DNA from: Trichoplax sp. H2
Lineage: Eukaryota > Placozoa > Uniplacotomia > Trichoplacea
Assembly: GCA_003344405.1 (NCBI GenBank)
Contig: NOWV01000385.1
Location: forward strand, 1-29,608
Length of the DNA: 29,608 bases
Direction: 5' to 3'
The notes beneath the pieces were generated by a model, which saw only the letters and a program-made list of their open reading frames with translations, was not told the origin of the DNA and did no database searches. Of this stretch, positions 10,175-21,788 are shown piece after piece. Position numbers and translations under genes: made by a program. The first letter of the stretch is position 1, and every line of letters begins with the position of its first letter.

Positions 10175-11951
10175 CATTGGCTATCAGATACGGCCTTAAC
10201 TGGAGAATCCCTGTCCTATACTAGAAACGATACAAGTGCACCGTCTCGTACTATTAGACATCCTACTGTGTTGCTACAATTAGTTGAAATTATTACTTTT
10301 CGCTATCTGTATTATAATACATTTCATAATGTTCAGGTTTTCGAGTAAAAGGATGAATTAATTCTTTCAATGTGTTATTAGCTCCATTAAACACAACAAA
10401 AATCATGGCTAACATGAACCGTTGCAACAATAGTGGGTGTGCCTTGAAATTCGAAGCCAGATTTATCCAAGGTTTGCATCCGGTCTTATTAATAAATTTG
10501 ACTAAAAATGAAAAAATTTCATTTCTGATTACGCCATTAAATAATATACGATTTTAGTTTGCAAGCCTAATTCATGTAATTTATGGGCATCCTCTAAGTC
10601 TCTTCATATGAATCAATCCAAAGATGATTGCTGTAAGAACTGCTACATCTATAGTACACCAATAAACGTGAATGTTGCTATTATTCATAGTATGTAATTA
10701 AAATCGAGGCAGTTTCGATATAACCAAAGCTAGTCCAAAATAGTATGCGGATAATTTAATCTAAGTTGGTCATCGTTATTAATTTATTGATCTGCAATGC
10801 ACTAGCAGTAGTTTCCTATGATGCATACTGTAAAATTGTTGTATTTTACTATTATTGTATGTTTTCAGCAAACCAAACATACAAAAAGTGTTACAACTTC
10901 ATATAATTAATTAAAGTACAAACAAATTAACTAAAGATTAGATCTAGACATAAATCCAAAATTAGGTAGTGTAACACCATATATATTGCCTTAAAGGAAA
11001 ATTGTTTAACAGTAAGGTATTGGATAAAATAGTTGAGTACGTAGTATAATGATAATGTCTGCGATTTGCATATCTATCACCACTCCACTTACTTTAAAAT
11101 GAAAGGCTTTAAAATGTTTCAGGATTTAGAGCTGTAACGATTTCTATTGATACTAGATTTGCAATAGTTAATGAAATGTAGTTGCTTTCCTATAATAATA
11201 ATATTTTTGATGTTTAAGAATATTTACGGAATAATTCTAGATCTACCATGTAAAGTCATAATAACTGATAAAACGATAAAATTAACATTAGACTGTAATT
11301 CTGTCGTCATAAAAATCGGATGTGAGCATGCCAAAGGATCAAAATTTAATTTAAATTTTAATTTCAAGTTAAACTACCGTGCATTCGAAATTGTATTTGT
11401 CGCGACTCGGAAATGATTTGTAAAGATCGTAGTTTGAATTCGGTTTTCAGCGAAGTCATTTGGCCATATCATTCAATGTAAATAGATACCTCATCAATTG
11501 AAATTTTGCTAAGGATTTTAAATTTCATTTTTATAATCTTATTTCGTTACAGTATTATAAAATAATTGAACTAAAGTTATAATTAATTATAGTAATATTA
11601 TCGAAAAGGTATTGCTCAAATTTCATAATTTATTATTGGTTATCATGGTAATCATAATCAAATAGTGTCGTTCCATTCAACTTCCTGAAAGAATTTCCTA
11701 TCAACACGTCCTTTAATCAACCTTGGATATTTTACATGTAATTAAGTATTTTTATGATCAATATTGTTATATCAGGCAAATCAGGTAAGGTAACTGATTA
11801 TGGCATTGTGGGGAGAAATCACTTGATATACTGAATTATTTTAATTACTAAGAATAGAAATACAGTAATTTAGTTTTCATAGAACACAGTAGCTTGCTTT
11901 CAATTCTAGTTACTCTTAATAATAATTCACTGCTTATTTGTATTCTTATAG

Positions 11952-12029
11952 CGACTTATATTTTAACAATATCAAAGGAGAGAAGTTATCATCCAAAGTG
12001 TTGAGAAATTTACCAAACTTATGGGCTCT
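11952..12029 (+). CDS. LRR exon 1 (78 bp)
   Basis: Acceptor TTCTTATAG, donor GTACGT. Reads DLYFNNI at the start and LRNLPNLWAL at the end, the classic beta-strand and loop of an LRR. It is two residues longer than the module, with the extra length in the variable back (KGEKLSSKV). This is the first repeat I can support; an N-cap should precede it. Confidence 0.85.
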
Positions 12030-12285
12030 GTACGTCTCATGTAAAATTTTCTCATCCACATCACCTCTTCATCAATAGTCAAATAAGATTTTGAAACGAA
12101 ATTGCATCATACTTTGCATTGCTTTAGTATACTTATACATTTTCCCGACAATTTGCGAAATCCGTCATTTTACAAGTGCCTCAAATGCTCTATCAGTAAT
12201 TTAGTCTGAAATATAATAGAAAATAAATTTTAAGATGCCTTGAAGTAACTGACTGAACTAAAAGTGTAAATTGCAAATATATTAG

Positions 12286-12357
12286 TTATTTAGGACAAAA
12301 TCCTTTAGGAATTGTCCAAGCTGGCACCTTTAAACACCTGACCAAATTGCAAATACT
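12286..12357 (+). CDS. LRR exon 2 (72 bp)
   Basis: The acceptor ATATATTAG puts the 72-bp frame in register; a nearer AG at 12292-12293 would break the phase. Reads YLGQNPLGIVQAGTF and ends HLTKLQIL, with the NP...I...F..L..L pattern. Donor GTAAGC. Confidence 0.88.
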
Positions 12358-12516
12358 GTAAGCAATTTTACGAAGCTCATCTGAGAATTTAATCAAATTT
12401 AGTACGGATAATATCGATAGAAGTTTCCTATCTGTGCAACTTAACATATGCTTACAAATATGGCAAGTATTTAAAATCATTATTAAAATCATATGTAATT
12501 AAAATGATCCCAATAG

Positions 12517-12588
12517 GAGCTTATCTAATGACGAAATACACCACCTAGATGAAAAATGTTTCGAGGGATTAATTAATCTACAATATTT
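12517..12588 (+). CDS. LRR exon 3 (72 bp)
   Basis: Acceptor CCAATAG, donor GTAATA. Reads SLSNDEIHHLDEKCFEGL, ending INLQYL. A Cys precedes the conserved Phe. Confidence 0.87.
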
Positions 12589-13065
12589 GTAATATTTTTT
12601 AATCATTTATTGATAATGTGCTAGCAGACCTGAAAATTTTATGATACTTTGCTATAAATGAAAGACTGCAAATAATTAGATACTCATATAAAATCTGCGC
12701 TCTAAACAAGACCAATTTTTTTTTTAATCGGTAGAACATTTACTCATAATCCTGTTGTCCAATTTCCAAAGCATGTCTTCAAGCCCCTAAGAAACTTGAA
12801 AATTCTGTGAGACTGGCGATAGCAGATATAAGATTATATAAGAATAGTACCGTACTGTAATATGTCAGAGCCTTTATTATATTTTCGTTTGCTTATATAA
12901 TGTTATTGATTCTTTGCTACTGAAGTAATTCTTTCGCAATGGTAATTCCGTATGCACGCGTATAATGCTACAATCAATTCTATCAGAATAATCATACATT
13001 TGAATTCTGATTTTATGCGCCTATATCCTACTAAACATCTTTACACTAATTGTGTAATATATTAC
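12589..13065. other. Start of a 2.1-kb intron
   Basis: AT-rich with an 11-base T run ending near 12724. No exon supported. Confidence 0.5.
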
Positions 13066-13640
13066 TGTGATGAAATCCAATCACGAGAATTCCAAAGTTG
13101 TAGAAAATTAGAACTTTATTAGATCTAATACAAAGAGTAGCTGAACACAGCTCTACTCTAGCCAAATACAACTATTGAAGGACTTCTAGAAAGAACGAAG
13201 TGAATAGTCTAAAGTTGCCAGCTTATATTCATTTCGTAGCAGTCACCGCCACAATCAGCATAACAAAATTCTACCTTAATTTACACGTAGTCAAATTATT
13301 ATTAGTGACAACATTTTACAGCGAACCATCATTAATCCGATATAGAAACAGCTACAGTATTTCCGTAGATATTATTCTTAGCAGTCAAAGTACGGTAAAC
13401 TAAGCATATCCTAATATATGAATTATAGTTCTAATTTTACTTCTAGCCCTAATAGTAACTCAGCATCTTACTACATATAGTTATATGTACTAAGCATAGA
13501 ATCTACCTTTACAGTTCATAGTAGCTAGCTACCGAATACGTCTTAATATAAATATAGAAAGTTACGCTTCCGTACTTCTTATTAACATGGCTAAAAGTCT
13601 ATAATCACAATACTAAGTTTCGTTACAGCTACCCATAACC
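13066..13640 (+). repeat. Family-A repeat, copy 2 (near full length, intronic)
   Basis: Starts TGTGATGAAATCC and runs to ATAACC. It aligns with 3343-3916 throughout, with roughly one difference in five bases by eye. The 67-codon open frame inside it (13200-13403) is not preserved in the other copy, so it is not coding. Confidence 0.72.
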
Positions 13641-14673
13641 CTTTCTTTGGATTTATAGACTGCAAATTTAAGGTGCAATAATATTGTGATATTGTGTAGG
13701 TTGCAGTACTGTTGTCAATATTATGGAGCTAGTAATAACAAGTACAAGTATGGTCACGTTGTTAGCGGAAAGGATGTTCCAGTTAAAGTTTCGTAAGAAA
13801 CTCCAGTAATCGTAGAATTTCGTTCTTATACTGAGTCTAAAGTTTAATAAAAGCTGTTCAGTAATTCTTGTTTATGATCTTGGGGTTGTAAGCAGGTTAA
13901 GGATATGAGTAGTTAGGGTAACGCAATGAAGTTTGCTTTTTCGTACTTGAGATTATAGTCTGCAGTTGAAGACTTTTGTTAACGAGTACCTCGTAATAAA
14001 CTGTTTTATTATGAATCGTTTGGAATTAGAATTATTGAAGAACAATGAAGAAGAGATTTATAACACAAGACCTATATGAATAAGCTACTATAGTCAAATA
14101 GAACGCGTTAATGTCCTAGTGGGGGTCAGATTTAGAAGCTATATTAAAATTATCAACGAAAATTTCATTTTCGAGCAAAGTGTAAGACCGTAATAGGGTC
14201 TTAAAATTGAGGGACTCGTTATAATTTGAAGCACTTACCTCGCTTATCTTACTCTAGTACAAATCGAAATTTGCAATGAAGAAATTAATTGCAACTATAA
14301 AGAATTAATAATAAAAAAGTTTGTTATCAGGCCCTCCTTCCTGATATTCGACTAGAGAATAACTCTAAGTGTTAACGATCACACATCGTCAGGAGTTTAT
14401 AATAGCTACTAGTCTTTCCTTGGACTTAACTACGAACCCTAATTTTTTTGCAAAATCTGTTAATTTATGGTTAGGTATACATTAGTTATAGTTACTTAGA
14501 TACTATAAGAGTATGTACTCATCTATAAAAGTATGTAAAATATCATCGCTAAATTATTATAACAATTAGTATATTTTAAGATAAGTAATCTTTTGGCGAC
14601 TATGTTATTGCCAATCTGAAAAGTTACTCTTTATCGTGCTTAAATTTGATAATATCGTAAATTTCAATTTCAG
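13641..14673. other. Rest of the 2.1-kb intron
   Basis: No exon or repeat recognised. It ends in the acceptor TTTCAATTTCAG. Confidence 0.45.
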
Positions 14674-14745
14674 ATTTATAGATACAATTAATCTGATCAA
14701 TTTAGAACCGGAAGCCTTGCAACATTTACGACAACTACGGCATTT
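14674..14745 (+). CDS. LRR exon 4 (72 bp)
   Basis: Good pyrimidine tract, TTTCAG acceptor and GTAAGT donor. Reads FIDTINLINLEPEALQHL, ending RQLRHL. The ladder Asn is shifted by one and the consensus Phe is Leu. Confidence 0.85.
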
Positions 14746-15134
14746 GTAAGTAAACTTTATGATTCGATCATATTTACTCGATCCGATGAAAATAACAGTC
14801 GTATCGTTTGACTCAATCTTGTGTAAAGTCTAGAAAAACTGACATCAATCCCTCAAATTGCAATAGTATTCAAATAGTGTACTGTAGAAAACGATAGCAT
14901 ATCAATTAAGCAGTTTGGAAGTTACTGGGCTACCTGTCCCATATTGATTTCTGAGAAACCTAGTCTTAAGAGTGCACGGTCTTTTTTTATAAGGTTGAAA
15001 TATTGTTTTCAAGGTTATATCCAACTGAGAAGATGGCTTCCTTTTTATGCATATACAATTATTTGTCTAGCAAATAGCTCTATACTAGAGCACCCTTTAT
15101 TTTTAATACTGAAAGCAAGGATATTTTCTTGCAG
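14746..15134. other. Intron between LRR exons 4 and 5
   Basis: An open frame from 14944 runs through this intron into LRR exon 5. Its first 63 codons are intronic read-through without domain features. Confidence 0.55.
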
Positions 15135-15206
15135 AACTCTTAGCAATTCTTACTTAAGGAGAATCCATAATGGTACTTTTATGAATACGAAAGAACTGAC
15201 CTATCT
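15135..15206 (+). CDS. LRR exon 5 (72 bp)
   Basis: Acceptor TTTTCTTGCAG, donor GTACGT. Reads TLSNSYLRRIHNGTF, ending KELTYL. NGT is a potential N-glycosylation site, in keeping with an extracellular protein. Confidence 0.88.
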
Positions 15207-15318
15207 GTACGTCGAACGTTTATCTACATCGATGTTGATATTTTCTACTGAAAATGCCGATCATTACCTCACTATCCAATCTTCATATTTGTATCTTCGA
15301 ATTTCGTTCTCATTATAG

Positions 15319-15390
15319 AAATTTAGCAAACAATAAAATTGACTCGTTAAGTAACTATACCTTTCATGGTCTAAATAAGCTTCGTTTTTT
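15319..15390 (+). CDS. LRR exon 6 (72 bp)
   Basis: The best match to the LRR template in this part: NLANNKIDSLSNYTFHGL, ending NKLRFL. Donor GTAAGT. NYT is a potential glycosylation site. Confidence 0.92.
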
Positions 15391-15670
15391 GTAAGTTTTA
15401 AGCTTAAATGAAGCATTGTGTCAAAGATTCGCTGTCGATTAAAATTTTCTTTAGGGTTATAACATGATCTAATGGCCAATTTATGAAGTATTATTTCACT
15501 TTAAACATTTTATTATATTATATACTTGGTTGTATCGATATATTCTCATAGCAAATGTCCTTTCTTAATCTCGTCTGAAAATAATTGTTCATAGAATATA
15601 CACGATTGCTAAAAATCTTCATTCTAAGAAGATTTATTAAAAATATTTAAAACGCTAATGTTTTGCTCAG

Positions 15671-15742
15671 AAATCTAAAATCAAATCCAATCCAATATGT
15701 CATCAATAATCTCAATCTGGTGCTACCAATACTATCGACTCT
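15671..15742 (+). CDS. LRR exon 7 (72 bp)
   Basis: Acceptor TTTTGCTCAG, donor GTAATT. Reads NLKSNPIQYVINNLN, ending LPILSTL. The strand half is canonical; the back half has Leu in place of the usual Phe. Confidence 0.85.
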
Positions 15743-15885
15743 GTAATTATTTCAAAGGCTGTCTTACTAGTGATAATTTAGCATTACTACCATATTAGCG
15801 TATACCTGGAATTTTCAGTTGATTATCAATTTATCTTGCAAATCTCATAGCTCATGTGTATTTTGTTTCTTTATTTGTAACTTAG

Positions 15886-15957
15886 TCACATCAGCCAATT
15901 TCGCAATACCCGATCAGCCGTCAAAGCTATGCGAAATATTCTTCATATGGAAACAAT
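15886..15957 (+). CDS. Possible divergent LRR exon 8 (72 bp)
   Basis: The interval from the acceptor AACTTAG to the donor GTAATA is exactly 72 bp, open, and in the series phase. It reads HISQFRNTRSAVKAM, ending NILHMETI/M. The back half keeps hydrophobics at the expected positions 15, 18, 21 and 24, but the strand half lacks the Leu/Asn ladder (Phe at 5, Asn at 7). Either a strongly diverged or decaying cassette, or a coincidence. Confidence 0.42.
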
Positions 15958-16761
15958 GTAATAATACGTTGTAACGTAACTAAGTATTGGGAAGTTAATT
16001 ATTACCTATATTAAGATAGACGAATTGCAGCGTGGCATAATAAATGTATTAAAAGCTATATTAATAGTCCATAACCGTAGAATATAAGTAAAGGTTTTAT
16101 GCTAACGCACAGATGATCATATACGGTAGGGTATTGTGTCACTATTGATTCTAGAGATAAAAGAATTGATTTGTAATTCATATGGTAGGATGTTGATAAT
16201 TGATCGTATTTCGTCTAGTTGGAAATAATATCATCATAAATACTGTAGCAATCACCATAATAGTTTGTAAAAGGTCCTCCATAGTACAGTATATGTTGCT
16301 AATAATAGCCTGATCACTTGTAAAATAAGTACCGTAGAACGATATTATACTAACGTTAACTACAGAGACTACGAAGAGTAAACGTAAAAGCAGATAACTT
16401 TAGATTTTTTAGTGATTATTTCTAAAGGTCGCTCTAGTCTTGTATCCAGCTAAAGCTGTACGTAAACAATCTTCTGTTTTAAATAAATTTTCTACCATAT
16501 CTAATATATTTAAAACTTACAGTATCGAGCTCATTATAGGAATGACTGATTTTTAAAGCTAGAGCAAGTATTGTACAGTGTCTACTCATCAAAATAGAAG
16601 AAATATCAATTCAGTTAAAATTTTAAAGTATCAGTACGGCAAATGTTCAATACAGTATATTGAATTATGATTAATTTTATTTTGGATAAAAACTCCTGAT
16701 AATAAGATGCTAGTCTAAGTTTGGCATTTAAACTGTCTGAAGATTAACTTCATTTACCTAG
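15958..16761. other. Intron before LRR exon 9, containing a diverged repeat
   Basis: No other exon supported. About 16235-16580 resembles family A in reverse orientation; that part is listed separately. Confidence 0.5.
16235..16580 (-). repeat. Family-A-like repeat, strongly diverged
   Basis: The left edge CATAAATACTGTAGCAATCACC parallels the left edge of the reverse copy at 4290. Internal blocks such as TCTAAAGGTCGCTCTAGTC and CAGCTAAAGCTGTA parallel the TTCTAGAAGTCC...GGCTAGAG...GAGCTGTG region read in reverse. The right end could not be found. Confidence 0.4.
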
Positions 16762-16833
16762 TAATGTGGAATCTGGTGACTTGTATCACTTAGATTGTGA
16801 TCTATTAACTCAATTACCTAATCTTCGGAAGAT
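16762..16833 (+). CDS. LRR exon 9 (72 bp)
   Basis: Acceptor CATTTACCTAG, donor GTAAGT. Reads NVESGDLYHLDCDLL, ending LPNLRKI at the junction. The strand Leu is Val and the ladder Asn is missing, but the LPNLRK ending is typical of this gene and recurs in exon 22. Confidence 0.83.
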
Positions 16834-17246
16834 GTAAGTATCAAATTACCTATTTAACCAACGGGTTACTGTTTCAAATGTATAATCCTAATAATTAAAA
16901 AGTAAAATAATAAATAGAATGGGTCAACTATATACAATAAAATGAATGTGACTGGGGTTATAGCTGATGATAACGTTAAGAGCACTCTTTTATTCAGTTT
17001 AACACAATTGTTAGTTTTCTATTTTCAATAATGATAAAGATGTAACATAAGTTAGATATCTAAATGGAACATTATGATAGAAAATAAAACTTTATTGTTG
17101 CATCTATATTACTAAAGCTTACTTTAAAATTTACAACATGAGATTTTATACAGAAGAATTTTGACATTGATTGTTGGATTAATGAGATCGAGCATCTTTG
17201 TGCTATTTTTAATGCTACTACTAATGCAATTTCAATTAAATTTTAG

Positions 17247-17318
17247 CCATCTAAAGAATAATCAAATTGAAACCATTTGCCAAGAAACGTTTCAAAATCA
17301 AACTAGACTAATCGAATT
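17247..17318 (+). CDS. LRR exon 10 (72 bp)
   Basis: Acceptor AAATTTTAG, donor GTAAAA. Reads HLKNNQIETICQETF, ending TRLIEL. Canonical strand and Asn ladder. Confidence 0.9.
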
Positions 17319-17527
17319 GTAAAAATAAATTCAAACTATTAAATACAGTATTCAAGAAGTTTTATTTTGTCTTCTTCATTTATTCTTTAATTCTATCGGA
17401 TAGCGAAAATGTATCTTGACTAACAGCTAGTAATATTTATGAAGACCTAATAAATCCAGATAGAACTTATTAATAACATGTAAATAATATGCATTAATAC
17501 CAACGACCAACTTGCTGTATATTTTAG

Positions 17528-17599
17528 AGATTTGTCGAATAACCAGATAAGTGTCCTATCAAACAAGATATTCTCTACGCTGTCACATTTAAGAACCAT
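17528..17599 (+). CDS. LRR exon 11 (72 bp)
   Basis: Acceptor GTATATTTTAG, donor GTAAGC. Reads DLSNNQISVLSNKIFSTL, ending HLRTM. Canonical repeat. Confidence 0.92.
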
Positions 17600-17898
17600 G
17601 TAAGCAAAATTTGCCTAAAGTAGTGCGATATCAAAGTTTTCATTCAATGGCTTAACTTTAGGATGCAATCAATATAAAGTGCAGTTAATCTAGCATAATC
17701 TGCATACAGTACACTACAGATCAAACAATTACCGATCTTGTAATAGATAAAAATTTTAAATTCTGAAAAATCAACTGCACTGGTTCATGGTATAAATTGA
17801 TGTAAGGTTGTATGGAAAACTTTATAAAAAAATGAAAATACGCTGAATGTAATGCTATTTTGGGTATAATATATGAATAATTTTAAAAATTAATTTAG

Positions 17899-17970
17899 GA
17901 TACTAGTTGCTAATAGGATTCAGCAACTTCCAGCAGAGATATTTTTAGGGCTTTATTCTTTGGAGAAGTT
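17899..17970 (+). CDS. LRR exon 12 (72 bp)
   Basis: Acceptor TAATTTAG, donor GTAAGT. Reads ILVANRIQQLPAEIFLGL, ending YSLEKL. The LP..IF form is the classical extracellular (typical-type) LRR. Confidence 0.92.
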
Positions 17971-18333
17971 GTAAGTAAATTATTTTGTCAATGCACTTAA
18001 CAAATTATCTGCAAAATCTGCATGAAATGATATGAAATTTATCGAAACCCTTGCATTGATAATATTATAGTCGAACACTGTTTCCTTAATCAGTCAATTT
18101 TGTTCTTTATTAATAGTAAGTAAGTGCAATCACTGTAGTCTTTCTTCTATTTTTAATTCAATTCATTTTGCTAAATTTAGTGAATTGCTGCGATCTTTGA
18201 TTAGTTTTCTGCCTGTCTTTTTACAATATTAGCGATGAAAACAGTCAATTGATTTTAGAGTTCGATCAATTATGGTTAGAGTCAATGATGATTAAACTAT
18301 AAACTAATATGAAAAGTAATTAAATTTAATTAG
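17971..18333. other. Intron between LRR exons 12 and 13
   Basis: Nothing recognised beyond the splice signals. Confidence 0.55.
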
Positions 18334-18405
18334 AGACTTGAGAAATAACATTTTAGAATCAATCCCTGAAGCTATATGTCATGGTCCATCTGAAATTTAT
18401 CAAAT
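18334..18405 (+). CDS. LRR exon 13 (72 bp)
   Basis: Acceptor TTTAATTAG, donor GTAACT (weaker). Reads DLRNNILESIPEAICHG, ending EIYQI at the junction. IP replaces LP; Cys sits next to the conserved position. Confidence 0.86.
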
Positions 18406-18981
18406 GTAACTATCGATAGCTCCATTCAAAAATGTAAAGATTGTAAATCTTAAACTATGTACATACTACTTAAATAGAATCATGGCTAGGTATGATCAAG
18501 CAACACCATATACGCATCCGATACTAATACTGCGTTTTAAGTTATTAAAAGTAATAAAAATCTTGTGTTGTTACAAACAGTTGATTTTTGATCAAATCTT
18601 ACTTAATGCAGTATGCTATAAAAGGTTCTTTAGTCACTGTATTGCAAAACATGAAAGTAAAATGTCTTTTTAAAAATATGCTACTCTACTACACTCAAAC
18701 GTGTTTCCTATAATTGGTTGAGAGAGGATAGGAAATACGAAATTTTTCAATTGCAAGTATAGTGTTGAAGTCCAAAGGTTTATTTTGTACATTGGAAAAC
18801 GTTAATAGAATGCAAACTTTGCCTAGAGCTTAGCTATAGTCGAAGATCAAATTTTTTATAAAGCTACAGTAAACGCTATCATCAATCTTATATTCAACTG
18901 ATGTAGTTACGATTTTTGTGTTTTATATATATACCACTTACCACTTTTTGTTTACCACTTATGCTATTTATTTTTTTATAG
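18406..18981. other. Intron between LRR exons 13 and 14
   Basis: The 63-codon open frame at 18482-18673 has no domain or splice support. A repeated TACCACTT motif precedes the exon near 18930-18960. Confidence 0.5.
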
Positions 18982-19056
18982 AAATTTGGATAAAAATCGC
19001 CTTAAGAATCTTAATTTAGAAGCCTTACAAAACTGTTCGCATAGCCTTCAGGAATT
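18982..19056 (+). CDS. LRR exon 14 (75 bp)
   Basis: A strong TTTTTTTATAG acceptor, donor GTAAAT. Reads NLDKNRLKNLNLEALQN, ending HSLQEL. One residue longer than the module, in the back (CSHS). NCS is a potential glycosylation site. Confidence 0.9.
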
Positions 19057-19360
19057 GTAAATAAAACCAATTCGTAGATTTTTACAATAAATCAGTTACT
19101 ATAAAATAAGAAATTATCATATACAGGAAATTTTCTCAGATCTTTTACTTGCATTATAAGTATATTACAACGGATCATATTAAGTAGATATACTACAGCA
19201 ATAAAATCGCTTGGAAATATCGGCTATATTTCTTGGATATGCTAATTATTTAGTTTCTATGAATATAACAGGTCCTTACAATACTATCTACAAGCCATTA
19301 CGGATATAAATCTTTCAGACTTTCGTAACAAATTTGTTTATAAAACATTTCTTACACTAG

Positions 19361-19432
19361 GTATGTATCTCAGAATGCCATTTCTCACTTTAATGCAACA
19401 TTGCTATCAACCCTAACTGCTCTAAAAAAGCT
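19361..19432 (+). CDS. LRR exon 15 (72 bp)
   Basis: Acceptor CTTACACTAG, donor GTAAGT. Reads YVSQNAISHFNATLL, ending TALKKL. The strand Leu is Val, and Phe is replaced by Leu. NAT is a potential glycosylation site. Confidence 0.87.
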
Positions 19433-20812
19433 GTAAGTTCCTATATTAGCAAATTCTTTTAATGCAATTTTTAAAAACAAACTTAGCACTGTATTTAAAT
19501 TATTTCGCTTTGGTAAGATTTTAAGTCTCTTTTCAATTATTTACTCAATAAACATCGGATCATAATTCTACCCTGTTCCATGTAATTCTAATTAAACTAT
19601 TGTTAATGGTATAGTAGTTACTTAAAATAAGGCAGATTCTATTTTCTGATTTCTCTCTAGATTAAAATATAGAACTTATCCTAAATAAATTTCCGCCAGT
19701 TAATCTAAGTTGCATTACATCATTAGATTATCTGAATACATTAATTGCATCGCACTCTAATATTGTAGTATTCAACGAATATTGCAATTATCTAACAATA
19801 ACAAATTATAATTATAACGTAGAGATGTTATCGATGTGATTTTATTTATCGATATATAATGCCTGTTGTAACTGTTACAAGTGGGGATTCCCCTTAATAT
19901 TACGCTATTGATCAACCAATAATATAATATTTCCAAGTAGCGAAATAAACAGCAACACTTTTTAAGATCAAGATTCAGCCATAATGAGATCACATTAAGT
20001 AGCAGTACTTTCCTTTGTTGATTTAGCAAATCTATCTGAATGCTTGCTAATAAATTAGGAATACTCCCATAGCTCTTATTTCTGTCCTGATATTGTCGAT
20101 ACTACTATACATTCATCAAGTCGACATTTTCCTGATCAACGTATACAATTGTACTTTCTCTAGCTATTACATCTCAATCCAACACCTCTTAGCGTGTCGC
20201 TTAACTAGCCTTCGTTTTGTGAATAATTTTTTGAATAGAGATTATCGTTAATTAATTTAAGAATTAATCAGTTAAATATTTTCAATAATAGCAACTTCAA
20301 CAACTCAATTACATCTCTTAGAATATGCTAATTAACGTAGTAAATCAGAATTACTGTTCTACAAATAGTTACAATATTTAATATATTATTCTTACTGATT
20401 AACGATGTACTTACCTAGTATGCATAAAAGATGCTTATATCAATTAATTAATCAACAAGTTTCAGGATATGAGTTTCTATCGTCACACGACGTAATACTC
20501 GTAATACCTCTTAGAGTGTACTAAAAAGCTAATAAACATAAAAATTGAGCTGTTCATAAAATCAATAGTTTACTAGCTGCTACAGCAATTTAAATAATGC
20601 TTTTGATTATAAATTATCAGTAAACAAACAAATTTAAAACCATTAATAAGTATACATCTGTTATACTTTCGCTATCATCGTAAAACATCAACTAGTAGCA
20701 GAATCAATATAGAATTTAAAAATAATAATTTGTATGTATTTCCTATTAGAATTAAACAGAATATAAAATGAAGCATTTTATGGTTAATTATCTTTTGATT
20801 CTTCTTAAACAG
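19433..20812. other. 1.4-kb intron between LRR exons 15 and 16
   Basis: No intact exon. A possible decayed LRR start at 20292 is reported as a finding. An 85-codon - strand frame (19772-20029) has no recognisable domain. Confidence 0.45.
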
Positions 20813-20893
20813 GAATCTGGATTATAATCCTATTTCAACAATATCCATCGACATAAATACATCGATGACACCGTTGCCTCAATTCCAAGAACT
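20813..20893 (+). CDS. LRR exon 16 (81 bp)
   Basis: Acceptor TTCTTAAACAG, donor GTAAGA. Reads NLDYNPISTISIDIN, ending PQFQEL. Three residues longer than the module, with the insertion in the back (TSMTPLP). Strand and Asn-Pro ladder are canonical. Confidence 0.89.
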
Positions 20894-21788
20894 GTAAGAT
20901 GCTGCATTAATAAATTAAATTATGAAATAACTTCTATTTTTTATGTAAAGTGCTAATGGCACTATATATTTACTACATGTATATTACTAACATTAATAAG
21001 TAGCACTATTAGCTTTAAATTAAAATTATTATAATGGCTAAAATACATTGAAATCTACATATGATAACCAGAGTGACACGACTATAATAAGGAAATCTAT
21101 TCCAAATTACGTCTTTATTTACTATTAATGAGATTTTTAAGCCTAGCATATGAGAGATATACACAATTTGAAATTTTTGAAAGACATTAATAGTATAAGA
21201 TTATGAACACGGGTTCATCCAAATGTTCATATCAGCAATCCAATACCAGGTTCCTTTGTGATCATTCAACGTAGAAATTAATTCAAAAATTAGCTAGATT
21301 TTCAAGTTTGACACAATGCCTTACCTTGCTTAATTCAAAGACTTTTTGACCTTGATAATGTCTTTATCCAATGAAATATGCATGTAATAAAAAGATTGCT
21401 CTTATGTTTCTAATCTGAAAGTAATCTAACTTGTACAAAAGCTGGATAGGCTTAAAAACTTTTACTTAGTATTTTAGAAAAGTAGTACCTTAAATTTTCT
21501 TGCAATACAAGAATGAACTTGGTGGTATTAATTGATAAATTTGACTTCAATCTACCAGACTACTTCGCTAGCTTTCGATCGCTGTTATATAGATATTCAA
21601 TGCAAACGTAGCTTAAATTTGAAAGTGTTAGGAGATACAATCTGCAACTTTTAAATGCATTAAACTCAATTTAATTGTGGCATAACAATTTCACTCGTCA
21701 TCTTTAGCTATCGCATCAATAAATTGGAATCTTGTATAAGGAACATAGACCTGTGGATTTAATAATTACTATCCTTATCTTCATATAG
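20894..21788. other. 0.9-kb intron between LRR exons 16 and 17
   Basis: No exon or clear repeat supported. A short YRINKLES-like reading after TCTTTAG at 21708 ends at a stop and has no module length. Confidence 0.45.

Larger units (their letters stand above)
9901..11951. other. Remainder of the large intron before the first clear LRR exon
   Basis: It contains two hairpins (9969-9999 and 10154-10174) and a weak candidate for an LRR N-cap exon at 11241-11367, described under findings. The open frame at 10372-10557 has no recognisable domain and no matching splice phase. Confidence 0.4.

Noticed and set aside
10372-10557. 61-codon open frame with a CNNSGC segment, considered as a cysteine module between the LDLa and the LRRs
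   Set aside because: The cysteine spacing fits no LDLa or LRR N-cap, and no acceptor/donor pair in the required phases bounds it.
7845-11951. Additional LDLa modules in tandem
   Set aside because: No second DC...DE..C core occurs on + in this interval or upstream of 7740.
13200-13403. 67-codon frame inside the family-A repeat, considered as a transposon protein
   Set aside because: The frame is interrupted in the aligned copy at 3343-3916, so it is not a conserved coding sequence.
14944-15318. Longest open frame of the window (124 codons), considered as a single exon
   Set aside because: Only its 15135-15206 part matches the LRR module with splice sites. The rest is read-through of the flanking introns.
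12286-15479. - strand frames overlapping LRR exons 2 and 6
   Set aside because: They are shadows of the open + strand exons.
19772-20029. - strand 85-codon frame with a CCC run
   Set aside because: No domain, splice or composition support. It lies in an intron.
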